Of a DNA stretch of 64,000 nucleotides, positions 27,120 through 34,819 are shown in pieces; position 1 is the stretch's first letter; the number at the start of each line of letters is the position of its first letter. The notes under the pieces are model-generated. The model searched no databases. It was not told where the DNA came from and saw nothing but the letters and a program-made list of their open reading frames with translations. Source of the DNA: Clostridia bacterium (GTDB taxonomy: Bacteria; Bacillota; Clostridia; Saccharofermentanales; Saccharofermentanaceae); the NCBI GenBank assembly GCA_016287245.1, contig JAEEWG010000013.1, forward strand, positions 1 to 64,000, given 5' to 3'. Both the position numbers and the translations under genes were made by a program.

Positions 27120-28028
27120 TTACACCTCCGCGGACGTCCATCTTCCCGTGCTTCCGCAGGGAAGGATACAGTCCATTTTCGTACAGGGAAGTCCGAGCTC
27201 CTCGGACACGACTTTTCCGCCGTGACGGGAAGCGATCGAAAGGCGAAGAATGTCTTCGATGACGAGAGAAGAAAGTCCTGTGGTATAGGAGTTGATCAGG
27301 AAGAACAGTGCATCGTCGGAAAGGAGCTGCTCACACTTTTCGACCAGTGGGAAAAGCGCATCCTCGAGCTTCCACATCTCGCCTGACGGTCCTCTTCCAT
27401 AGGCCGGCGGGTCCATGATGATGCCGTCGTATTTTCTGCCTCTTCGGATCTCACGGTCGACGAAACGCCCGCAGTCCTCCACGATAAACCGGATATAGCA
27501 GTCCGTAAGGCCGGATGCCTCCATATTTTCTTTGGCACGGCCGACCATGCCTTTACTCGCATCGACATGCACGACCTCGGCAGCTCCTGCCGCCGCAAAA
27601 GCCATCGTCGCTCCGCCCGTATAGGCGAAGAGATTTAAAATGCGCGGCTTTCTGCCTTCTTTTACCGCTTTCTGGATCATCTTGCCGCAGAAGTCCCAGT
27701 TCGCCGCCTGCTCCGGGAAAAGACCCGTATGCTTAAAGCTCGTGGGTTCGATGATGAATGTCAGCGGTCGTCCCACGGCTTCGTAATGGATCTTCCATTT
27801 CTGCGGCATGGGTTTTTCGCGGCTCCAGGCGCCTCCGCCGCTCTCACTTCGGTGATAGACCGCGTGCGGCTTCGGCCAGTTCTTCTCACTCATATTCGGG
27901 TAACCGGTCTTCGGCCAGATCGCCTGAGGATCCGGACGCTGAAGATAGATATCTCCCCAGCGTTCATATTTTTCTCCCTCACCGCAGTAAAGTAATTCAA
28001 AATCTTTCCATCTATTTGCCAGAAACAT
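27120..28028 (-). CDS. SAM-dependent RNA methyltransferase, RlmI-like
   Basis: A 302-residue class I methyltransferase. The SAM-binding motif is NLFAYTGGATM, motif II is VVHVDASKG, and the catalytic motif is DPPAYGRG. This set is typical of the RlmI/RlmK-like 23S rRNA cytosine-C5 or guanine-N7 enzymes, but the PUA domain of RlmI is absent. The N-terminal part (ERWGDIYLQRPDPQAIW) is a small beta domain common in this group. The start ATG at 28028 has only a weak ribosome site. It is the first gene of the operon and is divergent from the response regulator gene. Confidence 0.85.
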   Translation of the reverse strand: MFLANRWKDFELLYCGEGEKYERWGDIYLQRPDPQAIWPKTGYPNMSEKNWPKPHAVYHRSESGGGAWSREKPMPQKWKIHYEAVGRPLTFIIEPTSFKHTGLFPEQAANWDFCGKMIQKAVKEGRKPRILNLFAYTGGATMAFAAAGAAEVVHVDASKGMVGRAKENMEASGLTDCYIRFIVEDCGRFVDREIRRGRKYDGIIMDPPAYGRGPSGEMWKLEDALFPLVEKCEQLLSDDALFFLINSYTTGLSSLVIEDILRLSIASRHGGKVVSEELGLPCTKMDCILPCGSTGRWTSAEV

Positions 28029-28123
28029 ATTTAAAATCCGTTCTTTTTGTATCGCGAAAATGCGTCTTTTCCATAGGGAAACGCTTGGATTCAGTATAGC
28101 ATTTTCTTTCTTTTGAAAAAAGT

Positions 28124-28153
28124 TTGTTTATAAACCATTTTTTAGATTATAAT
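28124..28153 (+). promoter_or_regulatory. Promoter of the two-component operon
   Basis: TTGTTT (28124–28129) and TATAAT (28148–28153) are spaced by 18 bases. The start point lies about 25 bases before the response regulator. Confidence 0.7.
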
Positions 28154-28187
28154 AGATGTAATGTTGCTATAAGACGAGGTAATGAGA

Positions 28188-28877
28188 ATGGCTAGTGCTC
28201 CTCATATTTTAATCTGCGATGACGATCCGGTGGTACACGAGTCCCTGGGTCTGTATTTTGAAAATGAACATTTTACCTACTCCAGTGCTTACGACGGACG
28301 TGACGCGCTGGCGCATGTGGCTTCCGACAAGCCCGATCTTATCATCCTGGACGTCATGATGCCGGAGAAGACGGGTATCGAAGTGTGCCGTGAGATCCGG
28401 AAGACGCTGTCCACACCGATCATCATCCTCACCGCCAAGGGCGAGGAGATCGACCGTGTACTGGGTCTGGAACTCGGTGCTGACGACTATATCGTGAAGC
28501 CTTTCTCACCCCGTGAAGTAATTGCCCGTATCAAGGCAGTTCTCCGCCGTATCAACGAGCCGCAGGAGAATACTTCTCTTCTGCGTTTCGAGGGCCTTGA
28601 GATCAACCTGGATAACTATCAGGTCAAGGTCAAGGGTGAACTTGTCCCCTGCACACCGAAGGAAGTCGAGATCCTCCATCTTCTCGCCTCCCACATCGGA
28701 CAGGTCATGGACCGTGAGCAGATCCTCTCCCTGATCTGGGGCTATGACTATTTCGGTGATACCAGAACCGTAGATACCCACATCAAGCGCATCCGTCAGA
28801 AGATCTACTACGAGGGCGCGCCGTGGTCGCTCATCACCGTCTATGGTGTCGGTTATAAGTTCGAGGTCAATCCGTAA
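28188..28877 (+). CDS. OmpR/PhoB-family response regulator
   Basis: A 229-residue DNA-binding response regulator. The receiver domain has the acidic pocket (CDDDP), the phosphoacceptor Asp55 (LIILDVMMP), Thr in ILTAKG and the Lys in DDYIVKPFSP. The C-terminal winged helix has the PhoB-type blocks CTPKEVEILHLLASH and RTVDTHIKRIRQKI. The second ATG (28188) is preferred because GAGG lies eight bases upstream of it but only two before the first ATG. The stop overlaps the ATG of the histidine kinase (TAATG). The regulated genes are unknown. Confidence 0.95.
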   Translation: MASAPHILICDDDPVVHESLGLYFENEHFTYSSAYDGRDALAHVASDKPDLIILDVMMPEKTGIEVCREIRKTLSTPIIILTAKGEEIDRVLGLELGADDYIVKPFSPREVIARIKAVLRRINEPQENTSLLRFEGLEINLDNYQVKVKGELVPCTPKEVEILHLLASHIGQVMDREQILSLIWGYDYFGDTRTVDTHIKRIRQKIYYEGAPWSLITVYGVGYKFEVNP

Positions 28878-30703
28878 TGTTCCGTAGTCTTTTTCTACGC
28901 AAGATGATCTTTTTAGTGCTGGTGGCGCTCTGCGCATCGGCACTTCTTTCTGCTACGCTCTTTAACTATGCCGCCAATGAGGTCTCCCGGGACAACTCCC
29001 AGGAGATGGTCATCGACCAGGCTCGTGCGATGGCATCTGTGCTTTCTGAGCATGTGGAGAAATCTGATGCCAAAGACTATCAGGAACGTGTCGCTTCTCT
29101 TAAGAACGCGACCGTCGCCTTTACCGATTATAACGTCCTGAATGCGTATTTCGAGCTTTACGAAATGAACGAAACACCGATCGAGTTTACGAGAGCCGGT
29201 ACGATGGACGAGCTCAACATGATGAGCATCATCGATAGCTATGCCCGTGAGAATATGCTGACCAACAGTGATAACAAAAATCTCATGGGCTCCCCTACCC
29301 TTTCCGATAAGAACGCGACGCTTACGATCGTTCAGGTGCCGGTATATACCAACGGCACATTGACCGCCTACCTGATCGTGGCGAAAGAGATCTCGAACCA
29401 GAGCGCCTTTGATTCCGGGTTCAGTTCGGTCCTTCTTCTGTCCACACTTCTCGTCTCCATGTTTATGCTCATCCCTGTTTACTTTGCAAGTAAACGCCTG
29501 ATCAGCCCGCTCAACCGGGTCACCGACGTCGCAAATGCACTCGGCCGCGGCGACTTCTCTGTACGCGCTAACGATAAGACGAAGGGTGAGATCGGTGAAC
29601 TGGCCGCGTCCGTCAACGAACTGGCCGAAAAACTCAGCAGATCGATCACGAGCGTCACCACAGAGCGTAACCGACTCAAAGAGATCTTCGACATCATCTC
29701 CGAGGGTATCGTTTCTGTTAACAAAGACCTGCAGCCGGACTACTCCAACAACGCGATCGCCACGCTTTTCGAAAAGGTCCCGAGAAAGAATCTTTTCACA
29801 GAGAAGCTTCAGCTGATACCGTTTGAAGAAGTCTGGGAGGACTTCGACAACTGTCTGAAGACCGGCGAGACGTACGAACGCACGATCGAGGCCAAGGACT
29901 GCGCCTATTCTTCGACGATCGTGCCGATCCTCGATAACGAAAAGGTCATCATCGGTGCCACAGGCTTCTTCCGTGACATCTCCGAGCAGGAGCGTCTCGA
30001 GCAGACCCGAAGAGACTATGTCGCAAACGTATCACACGAGCTTCGTACTCCGCTTACGGCCATGAGAGGTCTTGTAGAACCTCTGGCTGACGGCATGGTC
30101 AAGAAGGAAGAGGACCGTCAGAGATACTACGGCATCATCCTCCATGAGACGATGCGTCTTTCCCGTCTTATTGACGACATGCTCGAACTTTCAAGACTTC
30201 AGGCGAGAACACTCGCATTTAAGACTTTCCCGTTCGACCTCAATAAACTTCTTTCCGAGTTTGAGACGAAGTTTAAGCCGGTCATGGAAGACGCCGAGCT
30301 CGACTTCCATGTCGAATATAAGACCGGTACTCTTCCGACCGTTATGGGTAACCCGGACCGTGTCGAGCAGATCATCGTTATCCTTCTCGATAACGCGAAG
30401 AAATATACCCCGCCGGGAGGATCGATCACTATTTCCACTGAATACAGCGACGAGACCGATCAGGTGCTCGTTTCCGTCAGCGATACCGGACAAGGTATCC
30501 ACGAATACGATATCGACCATATCTTCGACCGTTTCTATAAGGCGGACCGTGCCAGAGGCAAGAAAGGCACCGGCCTCGGCCTTGCGATCGCCAAGGAGCT
30601 TTTGAGCTACATGGGTGAGACGATCACGGTACAGAGCGAATACGGAGAAGGTACGACCTTCACCTTTACCTTAAAGCGCGTCACCGGCTCCGTCTGGTAC
30701 TGA
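28877..30703 (+). CDS. Membrane sensor histidine kinase (PhoR/VicK type)
   Basis: A 608-residue sensor kinase paired with the regulator before it. There is a membrane helix at residues ~9–30, an extracellular sensor region, a second helix at ~175–197, then HAMP (NRVTDVANALGRGDFSVR), PAS (IFDIISEGIVSVNKDL), HisKA with His387 in VSHELRTPL, and HATPase with N, G1 (VSDTGQGI), F and G2 (GTGLGLAI) boxes. The layout matches PhoR/VicK/ResE-type kinases. It presumably senses an envelope or nutrient signal; nothing in the flanks names it. Confidence 0.95.
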   Translation: MFRSLFLRKMIFLVLVALCASALLSATLFNYAANEVSRDNSQEMVIDQARAMASVLSEHVEKSDAKDYQERVASLKNATVAFTDYNVLNAYFELYEMNETPIEFTRAGTMDELNMMSIIDSYARENMLTNSDNKNLMGSPTLSDKNATLTIVQVPVYTNGTLTAYLIVAKEISNQSAFDSGFSSVLLLSTLLVSMFMLIPVYFASKRLISPLNRVTDVANALGRGDFSVRANDKTKGEIGELAASVNELAEKLSRSITSVTTERNRLKEIFDIISEGIVSVNKDLQPDYSNNAIATLFEKVPRKNLFTEKLQLIPFEEVWEDFDNCLKTGETYERTIEAKDCAYSSTIVPILDNEKVIIGATGFFRDISEQERLEQTRRDYVANVSHELRTPLTAMRGLVEPLADGMVKKEEDRQRYYGIILHETMRLSRLIDDMLELSRLQARTLAFKTFPFDLNKLLSEFETKFKPVMEDAELDFHVEYKTGTLPTVMGNPDRVEQIIVILLDNAKKYTPPGGSITISTEYSDETDQVLVSVSDTGQGIHEYDIDHIFDRFYKADRARGKKGTGLGLAIAKELLSYMGETITVQSEYGEGTTFTFTLKRVTGSVWY

Positions 30704-30715
30704 TCGGAGACCTTT

Positions 30716-31450
30716 ATGGACGGATCTTTACCAAAAGAAGGCGCATCTGTTCGCGTCAATAAATATATCAGTTCCAGCGGTTTCTGTTCCCGAAGAAAAG
30801 CTGACGAATATGTCGAATCCGGCGTCGTCACGATCGACGGTATCCCCGCGGTCTCCGGCTCCCAGGTTTTCCCCGGGCAGGTCGTCCGAGTCAACGGGAA
30901 AGTCGTCCTTCCGACTGACGACCATATCTATCTGGCTTTCCATAAGCCGCTGGGGATCACCTGCACAACAGATAAAAGGGATAAAGACAACATCATCGAT
31001 TACATCGGGTATCCGGAACGGATCTTCCCGATCGGACGACTTGATAAGAACTCTACAGGCCTGATCCTCCTGACAAACGACGGCGATATCGTTAACCGGC
31101 TCCTTCGCGCCGAAGGCCGACACGATAAAGAATATGTCGTCACGGTCGATAAGCCCGTAAATGACGAATTCAAAAAGCAGATGGAGGGCGGACTTCCGAT
31201 CCTTGATACCGTGACTCTCCCCTGCAAGGTCAAACTTACATCGAAGAACACTTTCCACATTATCCTGAACCAGGGCTTAAACCGACAGATCCGCCGTATG
31301 TGCGAGCATCTCGGGTACAGAGTTGTAAAACTGAAAAGGATCCGTATCCTTAACATCTCTCTGGGCTCTCTTCCCGTAGGACAGTACAGGGAGCTCACGG
31401 CAAAGGAAAGATCCGATCTCTTCTCCATTCTTGATAAGAACAGGAAATGA
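30716..31450 (+). CDS. rluF: RluF-like RNA pseudouridine synthase with S4 domain
   Basis: A 244-residue RsuA/RluF-type pseudouridine synthase. An S4 RNA-binding domain (VRVNKYISSSGFCSRRKAD) is followed by the catalytic domain with the active Asp in FPIGRLDKNSTGLIL and the block LNQGLNRQIRRMCEHLGY, which resembles RluF, the enzyme for 23S rRNA position 2604. It follows the sensor kinase by 12 bp and so may be read from the same promoter. It converges with the GH2 gene. Confidence 0.92.
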   Translation: MDGSLPKEGASVRVNKYISSSGFCSRRKADEYVESGVVTIDGIPAVSGSQVFPGQVVRVNGKVVLPTDDHIYLAFHKPLGITCTTDKRDKDNIIDYIGYPERIFPIGRLDKNSTGLILLTNDGDIVNRLLRAEGRHDKEYVVTVDKPVNDEFKKQMEGGLPILDTVTLPCKVKLTSKNTFHIILNQGLNRQIRRMCEHLGYRVVKLKRIRILNISLGSLPVGQYRELTAKERSDLFSILDKNRK

Positions 31451-31479
31451 AAAGGGTCCCCGGCTTTTGCCGAAGACCC
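31445..31479 (-). terminator. Hairpin between rluF and the GH2 gene
   Basis: The stem GGGTC–CGGC/GCCG–GACCC with a TTTT loop is followed by TTTT on the minus strand. It should end minus-strand transcription from the GH2 gene and may also serve the plus strand. Confidence 0.65.
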
Positions 31480-31495
31480 AGATCATATAGTGAAA

Positions 31496-34400
31496 TTAGT
31501 ATTTTGGAGCAAATTCGATCGTCTCTTCGTAGCGGACGTTCTTCTGCAGTCCGCGCCTTGCGAGCACATCGGGGCTTCGTTCGACCCCTTTCATATAAAA
31601 GTCCAGATATAGATGCGTTCTTCCGTCCGACGGGATCAGTTCCTGATGCGCGTAATCATCGATGTCTTCCGGCATATACGGCAGACATGAGAATGAGAAC
31701 GGATGCATCTTATCTTTATATATCTTCAATCCCTTAATATCATCATGCTGCAGAAGAAGGAATCTCGTATCCGCATGACCGCCATTCTCCGAAGGTCTTG
31801 CATATTCGTGATACAAAGGACTGTCCAGCGAAGTGAACCAGCCGATGCGCTGAGATTCTTTTCTATCGGAATAGGACTCGCCGGAACCGCGTCCGTACCA
31901 GCCGACATGCGCGCGGCTGTCGATCGGCACACGGAAACCGTAACGCACCAGATCGAATTTCGGAACGAAGTTCAAAGTCGTTAAGAGCCTTCCGTCCGGT
32001 TTGACGCGGTATTCGACGAGGATCGGTCCCTTCATGCCGGCAGATTCGTACTTAGAGATCAGATGGAAATCCTCATGATCCATCTCATAGAAACTTCCGA
32101 CGAAGCGGATCTCGCCCTGGATCGTTCTCCAGTCGGTCTCATGGGAGAATACCGTCTGCGAAAGAACGTAGGATTTATCGGCACGGTCGATATTGGAGGC
32201 CGCACGGTAAAAACTCGGCTCTAAAAGTCCGTCTATATACTCTTTTCCATCGATCAGGATCGAACAGAGTCCGCCCTCCTGACGGCTGAAAACATATCTG
32301 ACATGCCTGGTCTGCGCGAAAAGAAGCGCCGGAGATGTCAGCATCTGTACTGCATCTTTCTTCTCATCGATGATCAGGCCGCTCTCCAAAGAAGCCGCAT
32401 CAATGATCTTTATAGAAGGCTGCTCATTATCCTGCTCTTCCCAGCCCACCGGCTTTTCGGAAGGATCACAGACCTCATCCACGAGGACCTGCTGGTAAAA
32501 AGCCATTTCGTAACCGGCACGCGCGTAGAGCGTATCCTTTTCAAGCGTCAGACGGATATCGAGGATCAGTTCTTTGCAAGTCGCCTGATTATAGACCTCC
32601 AAGCCCTTCGGATACTGGTCCGCCCAGGACGGAAGCAGGAAGTCATTTACCTGGATCGGGAACTGCATGGTCTTCGATCCCATGGCCGGGATCGGCGGAA
32701 CGATGCCGGAACCGCCCGTCAGACGGATGCCGCCAAGAAGGAGCTGCCACTTAAGCTCGATCGAAGGCGTAGCACCAAACTGCATAGCGTTATGCACATT
32801 CAGGTTTGCCGGATTATCAGCAGCGGCGAAGATCTTGATCCCTTCGCACTGTTTTTTCACTTCGAAGAAGATCGGATGCGGACGACGGTTCGCATCTACG
32901 ATACCCTGTGCGATCGAAACACCGATCTGCTCAGAATACTCGACGAGGTCGCCCTGATGGATATATTTGAGATCCATCGTATCCTCTTCTCTTCTCGGAC
33001 GGGCAAGGATCGACTCGAAAAGCACCTTATCTTCTTTCAGCTTGCTTCGTAAATACGGTCGGTTGACACAAAGGTCACACCATTCACCGAAAAGAAGTCC
33101 CGCTTTGTTCGGGAAAGGCGGCATATCGGTAACACGACCGGTCTTATCGATCTCACAGTAGAGCGGACGCTTCGAATCGAAGGCATGGATGCGTTCTTTC
33201 ACATCAAGATAGGCATTCTCTTCAAACTTTCTGCCGGTCATGGACCACATGACGATGCACGGATGATTCACAAGGGAATATACGGCCTTCGGAAGCATGG
33301 ACGCCGCCGACTGCAGTATGACATACATACCGTACTGGTCGCAAAGATCGAAGAATCTAGAATCCGTCGGATGATGCACCACATAGACGGTGTTGATATT
33401 GGCACTCTTCATGAGAAGGATGTCCTGACGGAAACGCTCAAGCGGAACGGAGATACCGCTTTGAGGATCGAATTCATAGTATTTTACACCATGAAGCGGA
33501 ACAGCCACATCATTCAGATGGAAGATGCCTTCGGAATATGTGATCGTTCTGAAACCGAATCTCTGCTTCTTGACGCAGATCACTTCGCCTCGGTTATTGG
33601 TGACCTCGATGATGAGATCATAAAGATTCGGTGTCTGATCCGTCCACGGAAGCACGAGCTTGGCATAAAGTTCCGTACCGAAGATCTTGAATCCGTCCTT
33701 CGGCACGGTGGCCGACAGTTCTTTTCGCTGGGAAAGACGGTGCTCCGGAAGATTATAAAGATCGTATTCGTCTCTGGCCTCCATAAGGCGCACATTGACG
33801 GTCACTTCCATATCATATGGAAGATGGTTATAAAGCTCGACAATGAAATTGATGCCCGCATCGCGCCGGATCTCCGCATTCGGCAGGATCTCTCTTTCTC
33901 TTTTCGTCAGCTGGTCTTCTCTGTCGGAGCGGTAAAGGCTCGACACCAGAGCGGTTTTCGGAACGACATCACGGGCAAGGGTATCCGTAAGCCAGGACGT
34001 GGTCAGACGGATCGAAGAGATCTCCACAGGCGATTCCGCGATCAGATACGGCAGACGGAAAAGACCCGAAAAACCGAATGCGCCCTGTGCACGGACGGTC
34101 TTCTTCGTCTTTCCTTTTTCCATACGCTTATCAAAACGACGGACGGCTACGGTAATAAGATTCGGTCCCTCGCGAAGTGCTTCACTCAGAAGGCACTTCG
34201 TCGTGGAGAATGTACTTCTTGAGGAGGAGATCTGCTGCCCGTTCACGAAGATCGTATAATGGCCGACGATCCCATCGGTCACAAAGTATACGAAGCGGTT
34301 GATAAACTGTGCCGGGAGATTGACCCATACTCGGTAAAGACCATAGTCATTCGTATTCTCCATACCGGCATCGTCGGCAAGTCTCTGCTGCAGTTTACTG

Positions 34401-34696
34401 GTCTTTTTCGAAAGGAGAGCGTTCTTCTCATACATGAGTTCGCTCGGATAGCCGTAGCCTTCCATCTGCCAGCAGCTCGGCACATCCATAAGATCCCAGG
34501 AGGAATCGTCAAAACCGGGCTCGGTCCAGTTCTCCGGGATGTCTTCCTTAAATTTTGCATGGAAAAACCGCCAGCTCGGGAGATCCAGTCTCCAGAGCGA
34601 CTTTACACGTCCGAACTCCGGCGGCTGCTTGTCCGAATAGAGCTCGTCGATCGAGTCATATGGATAGAAATACCCTTGTGACGGCAGTTGTGGCAT
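31496..34696 (-). CDS. GH2 beta-galactosidase homologue lacking the acid/base glutamate
   Basis: A 1066-residue protein with full LacZ-type domain order: sugar-binding domain (LPAQFINRFVYFVTDGI), immunoglobulin-like domains, a TIM barrel (PLHGVKYYEF, LMKSANINTVYVVHHP), and a C-terminal Bgal_small domain (VGWYGRGSGESYSDR, YARPSENGGHADTR). Key active-site parts are altered. The family motif WSLGNES reads WSMTGRK (residues 484–490), so the acid/base Glu is Arg489. The VDEANIETHG segment is missing and the barrel is about 30 residues shorter there. Glu538 (FGEWC) may still match the nucleophile. It is therefore either inactive, a binding protein, or a glycosidase with a new acid/base residue. There is no signal peptide. 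Expression seems controlled by its own promoter and palindrome (34716–34749). Confidence 0.85.
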   Translation of the reverse strand: MPQLPSQGYFYPYDSIDELYSDKQPPEFGRVKSLWRLDLPSWRFFHAKFKEDIPENWTEPGFDDSSWDLMDVPSCWQMEGYGYPSELMYEKNALLSKKTSKLQQRLADDAGMENTNDYGLYRVWVNLPAQFINRFVYFVTDGIVGHYTIFVNGQQISSSRSTFSTTKCLLSEALREGPNLITVAVRRFDKRMEKGKTKKTVRAQGAFGFSGLFRLPYLIAESPVEISSIRLTTSWLTDTLARDVVPKTALVSSLYRSDREDQLTKREREILPNAEIRRDAGINFIVELYNHLPYDMEVTVNVRLMEARDEYDLYNLPEHRLSQRKELSATVPKDGFKIFGTELYAKLVLPWTDQTPNLYDLIIEVTNNRGEVICVKKQRFGFRTITYSEGIFHLNDVAVPLHGVKYYEFDPQSGISVPLERFRQDILLMKSANINTVYVVHHPTDSRFFDLCDQYGMYVILQSAASMLPKAVYSLVNHPCIVMWSMTGRKFEENAYLDVKERIHAFDSKRPLYCEIDKTGRVTDMPPFPNKAGLLFGEWCDLCVNRPYLRSKLKEDKVLFESILARPRREEDTMDLKYIHQGDLVEYSEQIGVSIAQGIVDANRRPHPIFFEVKKQCEGIKIFAAADNPANLNVHNAMQFGATPSIELKWQLLLGGIRLTGGSGIVPPIPAMGSKTMQFPIQVNDFLLPSWADQYPKGLEVYNQATCKELILDIRLTLEKDTLYARAGYEMAFYQQVLVDEVCDPSEKPVGWEEQDNEQPSIKIIDAASLESGLIIDEKKDAVQMLTSPALLFAQTRHVRYVFSRQEGGLCSILIDGKEYIDGLLEPSFYRAASNIDRADKSYVLSQTVFSHETDWRTIQGEIRFVGSFYEMDHEDFHLISKYESAGMKGPILVEYRVKPDGRLLTTLNFVPKFDLVRYGFRVPIDSRAHVGWYGRGSGESYSDRKESQRIGWFTSLDSPLYHEYARPSENGGHADTRFLLLQHDDIKGLKIYKDKMHPFSFSCLPYMPEDIDDYAHQELIPSDGRTHLYLDFYMKGVERSPDVLARRGLQKNVRYEETIEFAPKY

Positions 34697-34715
34697 GCAT
34701 TACTCCATTAATTTT

Positions 34716-34731
34716 CTGCATACGTATGCAG
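34716..34731 (-). promoter_or_regulatory. Perfect 16-bp palindromic operator before the GH2 gene
   Basis: CTGCATACGTATGCAG is a perfect inverted repeat. It lies just downstream of the -10 candidate and upstream of the GH2 ribosome site, where a bound repressor would block transcription. The even length and central CG recall LacI-family operators (inference). No LacI-type gene is in the window. Confidence 0.6.
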
Positions 34732-34743
34732 TCTGTTAACGTT

Positions 34744-34749
34744 ATTGTA
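34744..34749 (-). promoter_or_regulatory. -10 element of the GH2 gene
   Basis: TACAAT on the minus strand, about 48 bases before the ATG. No convincing -35 is seen, which fits a promoter that needs help or is weak. Confidence 0.4.
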
Positions 34750-34819
34750 GCACGGCCTCCCTGTCTTCATGTATCAGAGATATGTCATATTAGAGAAGTT
34801 ATTGCAACAATTAAAGGAA

